NCBI RefSeq assembly: GCF_000473325.1
Contig: NZ_KI421513.1
Coordinates: 72,717-136,716 of the forward strand
Direction: 5' to 3'
DNA from: Leisingera caerulea DSM 24564
GTDB taxonomy: Bacteria; Pseudomonadota; Alphaproteobacteria; Rhodobacterales; Rhodobacteraceae
Length of the DNA stretch: 64,000 bases
Part shown: positions 9,436 through 17,882 of the stretch, in pieces
Layout: each line of letters opens with the position of its first letter
How positions within the stretch are numbered: position 1 is the first letter of the stretch
Position numbers and translations under genes: made by a program
The notes under the pieces: model-generated
What the model was told of the DNA's origin: nothing
Databases searched by the model: none
The model's input: the letters and a program-made list of their open reading frames with translations, nothing else

Positions 9436-10842
9436 TCAGTTACGCCCCAAGGCCTTGAGCACGCGATCCAGATCCTTGCCGCGCTTGCTGCGGTGGGCGG
9501 GGGCGTCCTTAACCAGATTGTAATAGAGCGTCGGGTCGTAAATCTCCACCGCCAGGCCCAGGTGCTCAGCGGTCAGCAGGCCCTGCGCCTGCAGCAGCTG
9601 GTAGGCCGCGATCGCCTGGTTGGCGCGGGCGTTCACCTGTTCGGTCTGGGCATCCAGGTATTCCTGCTCTGCCTGCAGCACGTCGAGCGTGGTGCGGGCG
9701 CCCAGCGTGGCCTCCTCGCGGATGCCGTCAAAGGCGACTTTGGAGGCGCGCACCCGCTCGCCCGAAGAGACCAGGCTGGCGCGCGCGGTTTCGACGTTGA
9801 AGTAGGCTTCGCTCACCGCCTGCCGGACGGCGCGCTGGGTGTTGATCAGCACGCCGCGCTCTGCGTCGGCGTTGGCAATGGCCCGGCGCCGGACTGCGGC
9901 ATTGCGGCCCCCGGCGTAAAGATCCTGGGTCATGGTGATGCCGATGCTGGAGGAGTTGGAAGCCCCCAGCCCGTCCTGCACGTCCTCGCTCACCCCGGCG
10001 TTCGCCCGCAGGTTCACGGACGGCCCCAGGCCCGCGGTTGCGGAGGCGACCTGGTATTCACGGGCCTTGACGACGTGCTGCTGAGACAGAAGATCCGGCT
10101 GGTTCCTGAGCGCGACAACCTGCGCGCCGTCGAGCGACACCCGCTGGCGGGGCAAGGCCGGCTGGCCGGCAATGCCGCCCGGCGCCTGGCCCACAACCTG
10201 CTGGTAGGTCGCCTTGGCGGTCAGCAGGGTGCCCTCGGCATCCGTCAGGTTGGCACGCGCCGCGGCCACGCGGCTTTCGGCCAGCGCCACATCCGTGCGG
10301 GTGACTTCACCCACTTCGAAGCGGTCCTGGGCAGCCTTCAGCTCTTCCTGCAGCAGCCGCAGGTTGTTGCGGCGCAGGGCCACGTTTTCCTGCGCCTGGA
10401 GGACGCCGACATAGGCCTGAACCGCTTGGAACAGCACCGTCTGCTCCACGCTCAGCAGGGCCTGCCGGGTGGCCAGCACGATTTCCTGAGCCGCGAGCCG
10501 GTCCAGGCGGCTGGCGCCGCCGTCGAACAGCAGCTGGGTCAGTTCCAGCTGGGTGGACAGGGTATTCCGGGTCTGGTTGAAGTTGACTTCGTTATAGGAG
10601 TTGGCGGCGCTTACCGTCCACTGGACCAGCGGGCGCAGCCGCGACAGGGCAATTGCCACATCTTCGTCCGCGGCCCGCAGCAGCGCCCGGTTCTGTTCCA
10701 GCAGGCCGCTGGTCTTATACGCGCCGATCATCGCGTCGGACAGGTTGTCCGCCGCCGCCTGGAGCGGCATCAGCGCCGTGGCGGCCACGCCGCCGGCAAA
10801 CACAAAAGCCTTAAACACACTCGCCGGGAATTTCATTCTCAT
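9436..10842 (-). CDS. tolC: TolC-family outer membrane efflux protein
   Basis: A 468-residue outer-membrane channel subunit with a signal peptide (VFKAFVFAGGVAATALMPLQAAAD). Two repeats of long alternating helices around short beta segments mark the TolC/OEP fold, trimeric in the outer membrane and joined to RND, MFS or type I secretion pumps. Segments such as TQLLFDGGASRL and LYAGGRNAAVRRRA are the beta-turn parts of the two repeats. No pump gene adjoins. Start 10842 is chosen for the AAGGCAGG site ahead of it; 10836 is the alternative. The PCMT homologue upstream on the same strand is a common neighbour in Rhodobacterales. Confidence 0.9.
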   Translation of the reverse strand: MRMKFPASVFKAFVFAGGVAATALMPLQAAADNLSDAMIGAYKTSGLLEQNRALLRAADEDVAIALSRLRPLVQWTVSAANSYNEVNFNQTRNTLSTQLELTQLLFDGGASRLDRLAAQEIVLATRQALLSVEQTVLFQAVQAYVGVLQAQENVALRRNNLRLLQEELKAAQDRFEVGEVTRTDVALAESRVAAARANLTDAEGTLLTAKATYQQVVGQAPGGIAGQPALPRQRVSLDGAQVVALRNQPDLLSQQHVVKAREYQVASATAGLGPSVNLRANAGVSEDVQDGLGASNSSSIGITMTQDLYAGGRNAAVRRRAIANADAERGVLINTQRAVRQAVSEAYFNVETARASLVSSGERVRASKVAFDGIREEATLGARTTLDVLQAEQEYLDAQTEQVNARANQAIAAYQLLQAQGLLTAEHLGLAVEIYDPTLYYNLVKDAPAHRSKRGKDLDRVLKALGRN

Positions 10843-10974
10843 CGCCTGCCTTTTGTTCTGCCGCGCCGCCAGCCGCGGTGAGTTGTCCCTGCCAGGCGCC
10901 AGCGTCACCGCCGCCCGGCCTCTCCCCATTGCCTGCGGCCCCGCCCCGTCAGCCGCCGCGCCCGGCCGTTTTGG

Positions 10975-11628
10975 TCAGAGCGCAAATTCCTGCGCAGCAG
11001 CAAAGCCCGGCAGCACCGGCGCAGCGGCGTTGAAATCAAACCGCCAGGAAATCCCGGTGCCGCTCTTGTAGCCGATCTTCACCTCGCCCAGCGCGCCGTT
11101 CATCATCAGCGCCGCGATCCGGCCGCCGTCCTTGAGCTGGGCCAGCAGCGGCGCGGGCAGTTCCTCGGCCCCGCCCTGAACCAGGATCACGTCATAAGGC
11201 CCGTGTTCGGCCGCGCCTTCCGCCAGCGGGCCGGTGTGGACAATCGCATTGTCGGCGCCGGTTTCGGACAGCAGCGCCTGGGCGTCTTCGGCCAGATCCT
11301 CGTCTTCCTCGACGCCGATCACCATCTGCGCAACCCGCGCCGCAACCGCGGTGGAATAGCCCAGCCCGCAAGCCACATCGAGCACCAGCTCGTCGCTCTG
11401 GATATCCAGCGCATCCAGCATCTTGGCCAGAGTGCGCGGCTCCAGCAGAACGCGGCCGCCGCCGAGGCTGACATTCTTGTCGGCATAGGCCGCTTCGCGC
11501 TGCGCCGCCGGCACGAACTGCTCGCGCGGGACTGCCAGCATGGCTTCGATGATCGGGTATTTGGTGACGTCCGACGGGCGGATCTGGGTGTCCACCATCA
11601 TGCGGCGGCGTTCGGCGAAATCAGGCAT
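10975..11628 (-). CDS. Protein-L-isoaspartate O-methyltransferase family protein
   Basis: A 217-residue class I SAM-dependent methyltransferase. LVLDVACGLGYSTAV (about residues 81-95) is motif I for SAM binding, and VILVQGGAEELP (about 145-156) is the post-motif strand. In true PCMT enzymes motif I reads VLEIGTGSGY; the DVACGLGY variant here and the TolC linkage suggest the alphaproteobacterial PCMT-like subgroup. Its activity on isoaspartate is probable but not certain. It precedes tolC on the same strand, and a joint transcript is likely. Confidence 0.8.
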   Translation of the reverse strand: MPDFAERRRMMVDTQIRPSDVTKYPIIEAMLAVPREQFVPAAQREAAYADKNVSLGGGRVLLEPRTLAKMLDALDIQSDELVLDVACGLGYSTAVAARVAQMVIGVEEDEDLAEDAQALLSETGADNAIVHTGPLAEGAAEHGPYDVILVQGGAEELPAPLLAQLKDGGRIAALMMNGALGEVKIGYKSGTGISWRFDFNAAAPVLPGFAAAQEFAL

Positions 11629-11849
11629 GTGCTAAACTCATGTGTTCAGTCTGTTACAGCAGGTTGTGGCACATCCCGGCAGGCACGGCAACGGGGCCTT
11701 TGGCGCGAAAGCCGCGACTGGTGCAGCGCTGCAGCGGCGCGGCGCCGCCCGCCCCGCCGCAAACAGCAGCAGCCAGCGGGCCGGGCGGCCGCTGGCTGTG
11801 ATTATTTCGGGATTTGCTGCGGCTGCGGGCGGCCCGCACCCCGCCCCGG

Positions 11850-12161
11850 CTAGAGGGCGCAGCTTTTGCAGAACGGCGAGGCCGGGCGCTGGTCCAGCCA
11901 GTCGTCGGCAATGTCGTCGCCGCAGATCTGGCAGAAGCCGTAGGACCCCTCGCGCAGGCGGGCCAGCGCCGCATCAATGCGGCGCAGCTCGTCCAGGCTG
12001 GCCTTGGCCGGCACTTCGATCGCAGAGGCCGCGGGCGCCGCTGCCCGCGTGCGGCGGGGCGCGGCATAGGCCCCCTCCAGTCCAAGCCCGGCCTGTGACA
12101 GCATCCCTGCCAGTTCCATCCGGCGCACCTCAAGCGTTTGTTTTCTGGTGGAAAAGTCCAT
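11850..12161 (-). CDS. DksA/TraR-type C4 zinc-finger protein, paralogue 1
   Basis: A 103-residue small member of the DksA/TraR family. The C-terminal zinc finger is complete: FCQICGDDI followed by FCKSCAL near the end, giving four cysteines. The helical part DELRRIDAALARLREGSYGFC is the family core. It lacks the long coiled coil of true DksA, so direct insertion into the RNA polymerase channel is doubtful. Start 12161 (MDFSTRKQTLEVRRMEL) is chosen because the next gene upstream, a paralogue, begins MDLSTRKQALEARRAEL. The two are tandem duplicates. Confidence 0.82.
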   Translation of the reverse strand: MDFSTRKQTLEVRRMELAGMLSQAGLGLEGAYAAPRRTRAAAPAASAIEVPAKASLDELRRIDAALARLREGSYGFCQICGDDIADDWLDQRPASPFCKSCAL

Positions 12162-12314
12162 AATACACACCCTCCAGCTGAAATTTCGCGCAACGTGCCG
12201 TGAGGTCAAAGCTACGGCCTTGATCCAGATCAATATACCCGCGATTTTCGGGGATTGCACTACCTTATAAGTTGCAAATTTTTGGTAAACCCCTGCTGCG
12301 CCGCAAGCCGTGCC

Positions 12315-12641
12315 TCAGCCGGCCCCTTCTGCGGCGCAGGTCTTGCACAGCGGCGCGGCGGGCAGCAGGTCCAGGCGCGCGTCGGAAATCATCTCGCCGC
12401 AGGAGGCGCAGATGCCGTAGGTGCCCGCCTTGATCCGGCCCAGCGCCGCATCAATCCGGCGCAGCTCGTCCAGTTCCGCATTGCCGAGGCTTTCCAGCAC
12501 CTCGTCGCCCTGCCGTTCAGAGGCCCGGTCCTCCCAGTCCTTGGGCATCGGCGCGTCCAGCGTGTGCTCAACCTCGCTCAGATGCCCGGTCAGTTCAGCC
12601 CGGCGCGCCTCCAGCGCCTGTTTGCGGGTGGAAAGATCCAT
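12315..12641 (-). CDS. DksA/TraR-type C4 zinc-finger protein, paralogue 2
   Basis: A 108-residue protein of the same type as its neighbour: MDLSTRKQALEARRAEL at the N-terminus, DELRRIDAALGRIKAGTYG in the core, and the zinc finger ICASCGEMI ... LCKTCAA. Residues 20-60 differ from paralogue 1, so the pair has diverged outside the helix and finger. DksA/TraR proteins modulate RNA polymerase; for these short versions the role is unproven. A purine-rich stretch (CAGGAGGCAGAC on the coding strand) precedes the start. Confidence 0.85.
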   Translation of the reverse strand: MDLSTRKQALEARRAELTGHLSEVEHTLDAPMPKDWEDRASERQGDEVLESLGNAELDELRRIDAALGRIKAGTYGICASCGEMISDARLDLLPAAPLCKTCAAEGAG

Positions 12642-12727
12642 GATGTCTGCCTCCTGTTTTGACCAGCGCAGAGTAGCCCGGCGCCGGGCCCCCGGCCTTG
12701 ACTTGGCTCAAGCCCCTTGCCTGCCGC

Positions 12728-12774
12728 GCAAATCCGCTGGCCGGCAAATCCGCTGGCCCGCAAATCCGCTGGCC
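12728..12774. repeat. Three tandem copies of a 15-base unit at 16-base spacing
   Basis: The unit GCAAATCCGCTGGCC occurs at 12728-12742, 12744-12758 and 12760-12774, each separated by one base. It lies in the 197-base region between a dksA-like gene and the lipoprotein gene, about 65 bases before the latter's start. Confidence 0.9.
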
Positions 12775-12838
12775 TGGGCTGGGGCGGCTTGCTAGACAGT
12801 TGCGGACGGGTTTGAGCAGAGATGAGGAGCCTTCGACG

Positions 12839-12976
12839 ATGATCCGGATTTTCACATGTGCGCTGATGCTGCTGGGCCTGGCGGCCTGCGAGACGACCAA
12901 AGGCGCGGGGCGCGATATTTCCAAGGCCGGCCAGGCAATCAGCGGCGCCGCGCAGGACGTGCAGGACGCGCTGTAA
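12839..12976 (+). CDS. Entericidin-like small lipoprotein
   Basis: A 45-residue lipoprotein. The lipobox LGLAAC puts the lipidated cysteine at position 17, followed by a short amphipathic helix (GRDISKAGQAISGAAQDVQDAL). This is the entericidin A/B pattern, small membrane lipoproteins associated with stress or programmed lysis in enterobacteria; in alphaproteobacteria the role is unknown. The ribosome site GATGAGGAG lies upstream. A strong terminator follows. Confidence 0.8.
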   Translation: MIRIFTCALMLLGLAACETTKGAGRDISKAGQAISGAAQDVQDAL

Positions 12977-12999
12977 GCGGACCGGTTTTTCAAGCGTGG

Positions 13000-13028
13000 A
13001 ACGCCCGGCCAGCCGCCGGGCGTTTTGC
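13000..13028. terminator. Bidirectional terminator after the lipoprotein gene
   Basis: Stem AACGCCCGGC (13000-13009) and GCCGGGCGTT (13015-13024), loop CAGCC, followed by TTTG. It sits between convergent genes. Confidence 0.75.
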
Positions 13029-13037
13029 TGTTGCGGG

Positions 13038-13280
13038 TCAGTCGATCCCCAGCATCGCCTTGGCTTCGGCCAGGGTCTCGACCGAGGCGTCATGGTCGCC
13101 GCTGTCATGCAGGCTTTGCCCCTCGTCGCGCAATTCCTGAACCGTTGCCAGATCGGCCTCCGACAGGTCGGTCCCGGAGGCCAGAGCAGCGTCGATGGCG
13201 GTAATATCGGCGGGGCATTGCCCGGCCAGAAGCGGCGACGCCAGGAGGGTGATCGCGGCGGCCAAAGTCAGGTGTTTCAT
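13038..13280 (-). CDS. Small secreted protein of unknown function
   Basis: An 80-residue protein with a signal peptide (MKHLTLAAAITLLASPLLA) and a mature part of about 60 acidic, helical residues. The segment AIDAALASGTDLSEADLATV and the later ASVETLAEAKAMLGI look like two short helical hairpins. I do not recognise a function; similar small periplasmic proteins are common in Rhodobacteraceae. The start at 13280 has a strong GGAGGA site; the upstream open frame is not coding-like. Confidence 0.75.
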   Translation of the reverse strand: MKHLTLAAAITLLASPLLAGQCPADITAIDAALASGTDLSEADLATVQELRDEGQSLHDSGDHDASVETLAEAKAMLGID

Positions 13281-13475
13281 GGTGTTATCCTCCCCAGATG
13301 AACGGGATTGAAGATACCACGGAACGGGTGGATTTTCAGCGGGTTGGTACGGAGAGGCTGCGGATGGGCGGAGAGTGGCGCACAAGTGTTCAGAGAGAAG
13401 CGGCGGTTGGCCGACAGCGTAGTGCAAGCCTGCCCGTCTAATGGAGTTTGCCAGACATCAGATCAGCACGCGGAG

Positions 13476-13562
13476 GGCAGTGCCCGGCCCGGCGGGGTGG
13501 AAGCGAAGCGCCCGCCCCGTGGGGGGGGCGGGACGGGCGCTGACCGGCCTGCGGTCGAGCGA
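13476..13562. repeat. Family A element, copy 3 (inverted), left of the 13609-14535 gene
   Basis: On the plus strand it reads GGAAGCGAAGCGCCCGCC, then a G-run, then GGGACGGGCGCTGACCGG and a small hairpin-like CGGCCTGCGGTCG. This is the reverse complement of copies 1 and 2 with substitutions. It lies in the 328-base gap 13281-13608; the rest of that gap shows nothing recognisable. Confidence 0.65.
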
Positions 13563-13608
13563 AACAATTCATAACTGGACAGAAGGTACGTCCGACAGAG
13601 AACTCAGG

Positions 13609-14535
13609 TCATTCCAAAACGTCATCATCATCATCTCGCTTGTCCTCCAACTGCCGCGCGGCATTTGTAACGTCCGGGATTTGTCCAACTTCCAGATCAT
13701 CAAACTCACGCGCGGCAGCAAATACTTTCAGCCTCTTTTGTCGACCGTCAGGAGCATCAATCGAGGTAAAGGCACAAACTGCTTCCATCTTTTCATCAAA
13801 TTTACCCTTCTGCCGAAGAGCGTACGCATGGGCGGCATCTGCTATTACTTGAAGAGATTCCCGGCTAGCCTCAGCGAGCAAGTCAAATGTAAACGCCTGC
13901 TCTTGCTCCAAGTCAAACAATCGACCAGTTCTATTGCGGCCATCAAAACTCGTGACCAGAAAGCGTTGCGACCGTGTCTCATCGTTGAAGATGCTTTCGT
14001 GCATGTATTCTTTGCTTTCCGAATCAAGCACTACCTGATTGCCATCACCACTAATGAAAATGTTAACGTTTGAGGAACCGTGATTTACTACGGAGTGCGC
14101 CCGCCTCACGGATGGTTCAGTGGCTTGGATGAGCGCGCCTAAATCTCCCGCACTAATCCGCCCGTCACTTTCAGCTTCCTCAATCTCCGACGCCCCCTCC
14201 AGACCCGTAGCACGTTTAAAAACAGTCTCAATTAATTTCCAAGAAGCATTCGCTAACCCGCTCCCATAGGCCTCCATCAAGTACGGGGCTAATTGAGAGA
14301 ACTCAAAAACAAACTCGTAAGACCCTGGACGAGTCGTTTTCAAATTCAATGAAAGGTTTAGATCTTTGAAATTCCTACGACGGATTTCACCATTTTGAGC
14401 GAAGTTTAGGATCATCATTAGAGCTTGAGAAACAGCATGTGCACTATCTAAAGCCGTAAAGGCCGGCACTTCATGCTGATCACTTTGACCACCAGTCAAA
14501 GACACAATTAGTTCAATAGGTTCTTCTACAGTCAT
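13609..14535 (-). CDS. Orphan accessory protein, DUF7946-like N-terminus, unknown function
   Basis: A 308-residue soluble protein with no signal peptide or membrane segment. The first 90 residues (IELIVSLTGGQSDQHEVPAF, then NGEIRRRNFKD) recall a family I remember as DUF7946, but I cannot verify that. The middle has a beta-rich patch, SNVNIFISGDGNQVVL, and the tail is very acidic (DKRDDDDDVLE). Its base composition is visibly lower in GC than flanking genes, with many AT-ending codons. It is bracketed by two family A repeat elements in the same orientation, which suggests an acquired cargo gene. It stands alone with no operon partner. Function unknown. Confidence 0.7.
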   Translation of the reverse strand: MTVEEPIELIVSLTGGQSDQHEVPAFTALDSAHAVSQALMMILNFAQNGEIRRRNFKDLNLSLNLKTTRPGSYEFVFEFSQLAPYLMEAYGSGLANASWKLIETVFKRATGLEGASEIEEAESDGRISAGDLGALIQATEPSVRRAHSVVNHGSSNVNIFISGDGNQVVLDSESKEYMHESIFNDETRSQRFLVTSFDGRNRTGRLFDLEQEQAFTFDLLAEASRESLQVIADAAHAYALRQKGKFDEKMEAVCAFTSIDAPDGRQKRLKVFAAAREFDDLEVGQIPDVTNAARQLEDKRDDDDDVLE

Positions 14536-14644
14536 TCCACACCTTGCAGAGAGGTTTTCTTTATAAGCGAGAGCCTACCACTCAACAAAACAACCTCAAT
14601 GCGATAAATCATGAAAGCCACAACCAATATTCACTCAACCCAAA

Positions 14645-14723
14645 GGGCAGCGCCCGCCCGTGGGGGGGGGGGGGGGGGGGGGGGGGGGGCGGATCGGGCG
14701 CTGCCCGGCCTCTCGGCCGGGCA
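14645..14723. repeat. Family A element, copy 4, with a 28-base poly-G tract
   Basis: GGGCAGCGCCCGCCCGT is followed by an uninterrupted run of 28 G (14662-14689), then CGGATCGGGCGCTGCCC and the small hairpin CGGCCTCTCGGCCGGG. The outer boxes GGGCAGCGCCCG and CGGGCGCTGCCC form an inverted repeat. It lies in the 338-base gap 14536-14873, otherwise featureless up to the lepA hairpin. Confidence 0.8.
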
Positions 14724-14853
14724 GGACAGTGGCAATCGCCAGTAACAGAAAACGGGGCCGAAGCCCCGTCTTGCAACTGTTGTATAGGTGTTTCCGCCGC
14801 AGAACGCCGGGGGGCGGGCACGCAATTGGCTGCGCCAACCGCTTTCGCCCGCT

Positions 14854-14895
14854 CGCTCTGAAGATGGACAGCCTTAGCTGTCCATCTTCAGAGCG
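14854..14895 (-). terminator. Perfect 19-bp hairpin centred on the lepA stop codon
   Basis: Arms 14854-14872 and 14877-14895 are perfect inverted repeats; the 4-base loop (14873-14876) contains the TAA stop of lepA. On the lepA transcript one arm is the last six codons and the other is the start of the 3' untranslated region. No U-run follows, so ordinary intrinsic termination is uncertain. Confidence 0.6.
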
Positions 14896-16688
14896 GAAAT
14901 AAACGCTTCCTGCGGGATATCCACCTTGCCGAACTGGCGCATCTTCTTCTTACCCGCTTTCTGCTTGTCCAAAAGCTTCCGCTTCCGGGTGGCGTCGCCG
15001 CCGTAGCATTTGGCGGTCACGTCCTTGCGGAGCGCCGAGAGGGTCTCACGGGCGATCACCTTGCCGCCGATGGCCGCCTGGATCGGGATCTTGAACATGT
15101 GGCGCGGGATCAGCTCCTTGAGCTTCTCGCACATCGCCCGGCCGCGCATCTCGGCGCGGTCGCGGTGGACCATGGTGGAGAGCGCATCGACCGGCTCGTC
15201 ATTCACCAGCACCGACATCTTGACCAGGTTGTCCTCGCGGTAGCCGGTCATCTGGTAGTCGAAGGAGGCATAGCCCTTGGTCACCGATTTCAGGCGGTCG
15301 TAAAAGTCGAACACCACCTCATTGAGCGGCAGGTCATAGACCACCATGGCGCGGGAGCCGGCGTAGGACAGGTCCATCTGGATGCCGCGGCGGTCCTGGC
15401 AGAGCTTCAGCACGTCGCCCAGGTATTCGTCCGGAACCAGGATGGTCGCCTTGATGCGCGGCTCCTGGATGTGATCGACCTTGGAGGGGTCGGGCATGTC
15501 GGCGGGGTTGTGCAGCTCGATCATCTCGCCGGGCTCGTTGTCCTTGCCCTTCATGTAGACGTGATAGATCACCGATGGAGCCGTCGTGATCAGCTCGATG
15601 TTGTATTCGCGCTCGATCCGGTCGCGGATCACCTCCAGATGCAAGAGGCCGAGGAAGCCGCAGCGGAAGCCGAAGCCGAGGGCGGCGGAGGTTTCCATTT
15701 CGAAGGAGAAAGAGGCGTCGTTCAGCGCCAGCTTGTCGATGGCGTCGCGCAGGTCCTCGAATTCAGCGGAGTCGACCGGGAACAAGCCGCAGAACACCAC
15801 CGGCTGGGCGGGTTTGAAGCCCGGCAGCGCCTGTTCGGTGCCGTTGCGGTCGTTGGTGATGGTGTCGCCGACGCGGGTGTCGCGCACCTGCTTGATCGAG
15901 GCGGTGAGGAAGCCGATCTCGCCCGGGCCCAGTTCGTCCACCACCTGCATGGCGGGGCGGAACACGCCGATGCGGTCGACGTGGTGCAGGGTGTTGTTCG
16001 ACATGAACTTGACCCGCATGCCCTTTTTCAGGACGCCGTCCATGATGCGGACCAGAACGATCACGCCGAGGTAGCTGTCGTACCAGGAGTCCACCAGCAT
16101 GGCTTTGAGCGGCGCGTCGCGGGTGCCCTGCGGCGCGGGCAGGTGCTGCACGATGGCCTCCAGCGTTTCGCGGATGCCCTGGCCGGTCTTGGCGGAAACC
16201 TGGATCGCGCCGGTGGCGTCGATGCCGATCACATCCTCGATCTGCTCTGCCACCCGGTCGCAGTCCGATGCGGGAAGGTCGATCTTGTTCAGGACGGGGA
16301 CGATCTCATGATCCGCATCAATCGCCTGGTAGACGTTGGCGAGCGTCTGCGCCTCCACCCCTTGGGTGCTGTCCACGACCAGCAGCGAGCCCTCGACCGC
16401 GCGCATGGAGCGGGAGACCTCATAGGCAAAGTCGACGTGGCCGGGGGTGTCGATCAGGTTCAGCACATAGGTTTCGCCGTCATCGGCGGTGTAGTCGATG
16501 CGGACGGTGTTGGCCTTGATGGTGATCCCGCGCTCGCGCTCGATGTCCATGGCGTCGAGCAGCTGTTCCTTCATGTCGCGGTCCTTCACCGTCCCGGTCT
16601 CCTGGATGAGCCGGTCAGCGAGGGTGGATTTGCCATGGTCGATATGGGCGACGATGGAGAAATTGCGGATGTGAGCGAGGTCAGTCAT
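14874..16688 (-). CDS. lepA: Elongation factor 4 (LepA)
   Basis: A 604-residue ribosome-bound translational GTPase that back-translocates or remodels stalled ribosomes, acting mainly in initiation or under ionic stress. The G domain has AHIDHGKST (residues 14-22), DTPGHVDF (about 77-84) and NKID (about 131-134), followed by EF-G-like domains II, III and V and the LepA-specific C-terminal domain ending [19 protein letters not shown]. Start 16688 ([13 protein letters not shown]) is the family start; an in-frame ATG 12 codons earlier is less likely. The length is standard. Confidence 0.97.
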   Translation of the reverse strand: MTDLAHIRNFSIVAHIDHGKSTLADRLIQETGTVKDRDMKEQLLDAMDIERERGITIKANTVRIDYTADDGETYVLNLIDTPGHVDFAYEVSRSMRAVEGSLLVVDSTQGVEAQTLANVYQAIDADHEIVPVLNKIDLPASDCDRVAEQIEDVIGIDATGAIQVSAKTGQGIRETLEAIVQHLPAPQGTRDAPLKAMLVDSWYDSYLGVIVLVRIMDGVLKKGMRVKFMSNNTLHHVDRIGVFRPAMQVVDELGPGEIGFLTASIKQVRDTRVGDTITNDRNGTEQALPGFKPAQPVVFCGLFPVDSAEFEDLRDAIDKLALNDASFSFEMETSAALGFGFRCGFLGLLHLEVIRDRIEREYNIELITTAPSVIYHVYMKGKDNEPGEMIELHNPADMPDPSKVDHIQEPRIKATILVPDEYLGDVLKLCQDRRGIQMDLSYAGSRAMVVYDLPLNEVVFDFYDRLKSVTKGYASFDYQMTGYREDNLVKMSVLVNDEPVDALSTMVHRDRAEMRGRAMCEKLKELIPRHMFKIPIQAAIGGKVIARETLSALRKDVTAKCYGGDATRKRKLLDKQKAGKKKMRQFGKVDIPQEAFISALKMDS

Positions 16689-16764
16689 GCTGAGGCATAT
16701 GATTTGGATTCGGGGTTTGGTCAAGCGCAGTTGATGCGGCCGCTGGCTCCACGGGCACTATAGT

Positions 16765-17324
16765 ATGAAAATTCGCAACTACTCTGGTTTGCAAACGGCA
16801 CTTGAAGCGCTTCCTTACGAGGCCGTAAGGGTCTTGAGTTGCAGGGCTGCAATGCGAACCATGACTGCAACCAAGCGTTTCCTAGACGGCTTAGGAGCTC
16901 CTGACAACGCCATGTACGCACTTGCAATGTTCAGGGAAGTCAGCCGGGCTGCCGTTGCAAGCTGCTCTGGCGCTTGGTCTGTTGCAGCCCCCAACCCGTG
17001 ACGGCGGGCCTCACGAAAGGAACAATAGAAGCACTGTTCGAGAATGGCGGGGAATTTGGTTACGGCTATTCCTGCGGCAAAGCTTGCATCAGGGATGTTG
17101 GAGCCCAAAAGCTACGGAACCGGAACGCGATCACGTTTAGCAGCACGTCCTTGGAAATCGGGTCAAGGATGAACCGCAAAGAGCTATTGCTGCACCTTTG
17201 GCATCCCGTCGATCTTGATGCTGGCATTGCGTATCTGACAGCTTCGTCAGTTGCACAAGACAAGGGGATCAAGGGGCTGGCACAAGCGATCTGGGATTTT
17301 GCGAAGACTTTGCCACCCGGCTGA
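16765..17324 (+). pseudogene. Frameshifted gene of unknown function
   Basis: Two overlapping plus-strand frames look like halves of one protein. 16765-17001 encodes MKIRNYSGLQTALEALPYEA... ending SRAAVASCSGAWSVAAPNP. The other frame carries on from about 16990 to 17324 with PVTAGLTKGTIEALFENGG and ends KGLAQAIWDFAKTLPPG. A one-base deletion in the C-rich stretch around 16988-16998 (GCCCCCAACCC) would explain the switch. The joined product would be about 185 residues, soluble and unrecognised. It could be a true pseudogene, a sequencing error in the homopolymer, or two unrelated short ORFs. A family A repeat follows immediately. Confidence 0.4.
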
Positions 17325-17326
17325 TC

Positions 17327-17412
17327 CCCCCCCCCGCCCGGCCGCAAGGCCGGGCCGCGCCTGACCTTCCCCCCGGGAAGGCGCGATTGCGCCTCCCCAA
17401 GGTCAGGCGCGC
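17327..17412. repeat. Family A-related palindromic element, copy 7
   Basis: A small hairpin GCCCGGCCGCAAGGCCGGGC is followed by GCGCCTGACCTTCC, an internal palindrome around GGAAGGCGCGATTGCGCCT, and CCAAGGTCAGGCGCG. The outer boxes GCGCCTGACC and GGTCAGGCGC are inverted repeats, equivalent to the GGGCGCTGCCC region of the other copies. The remaining bases to 17549 hold the leader of the next small gene. Confidence 0.6.
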
Positions 17413-17549
17413 GCCTCCCCGCACCTCCCGAACACCTCAAATTCGCCCCGTTCCCTGCACGCCGCTGCGAAATGCGCTATACTCCCAGCGTACCGCGAGA
17501 CGCGCGCCCCGCTGACGGGTGATGACCACAGCAAAGGAGGACGACCCGC

Positions 17550-17732
17550 ATGGATGCAATCAAAGCCGCTGAGTATGCCCGCGCGCTCTACAGCGCGCAT
17601 GGCGACAAGGCCGAGGCCGAAGCCGCGCAGAAAATGCGCGAATGCGAAGCAGCCGGCAAGGACGCCGAGGCCGCAGACTGGAAAGCCGTGCGCCAGGCGG
17701 TCCGTGCCATGCGCGGGCCGAACCAGGCTTGA
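17550..17732 (+). CDS. Small helical protein of unknown function
   Basis: A 60-residue, charged, Ala-rich, all-helical protein (AAEYARALYSAHGDKAEAEA, then MRECEAAGKDAEAADWKAV). An excellent ribosome site, AAAGGAGG, lies 10 bases ahead of the ATG, and codon use matches the genome, so I take it as real. No family recognised; cytoplasmic by prediction. Confidence 0.7.
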   Translation: MDAIKAAEYARALYSAHGDKAEAEAAQKMRECEAAGKDAEAADWKAVRQAVRAMRGPNQA

Positions 17733-17882
17733 GCACCAAGCAGCTGGAGGGCCGCAGGGCGCGGCGCTCCAGCCCCTTTGAGCCCCCCGTTCACCACGAT
17801 TGAAACGCATCCCGGCTTGCGGCATAGTAGGGTCAATTCCGCGGGCAGCAGACCCGCATGCCAAAAACGGGGCACGAGCCAG

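Noticed and set aside
13609..14723. Composite transposon around the orphan gene
   Set aside because: The flanking repeats are short palindromic elements without a transposase or target-site duplication that I can see.
14544..14861. Open frames with poly-Gly or poly-Pro across the G-run
   Set aside because: They exist only because the 28-base homopolymer has no stop codons; no ribosome site or family similarity.
15099..16763. Long plus-strand frame opposite lepA
   Set aside because: A shadow of lepA with His/Asp/Val-rich antisense composition.
16815..17108. Minus-strand 97-residue frame
   Set aside because: It overlaps the more coding-like plus-strand halves and has no ribosome site; treated as a shadow.
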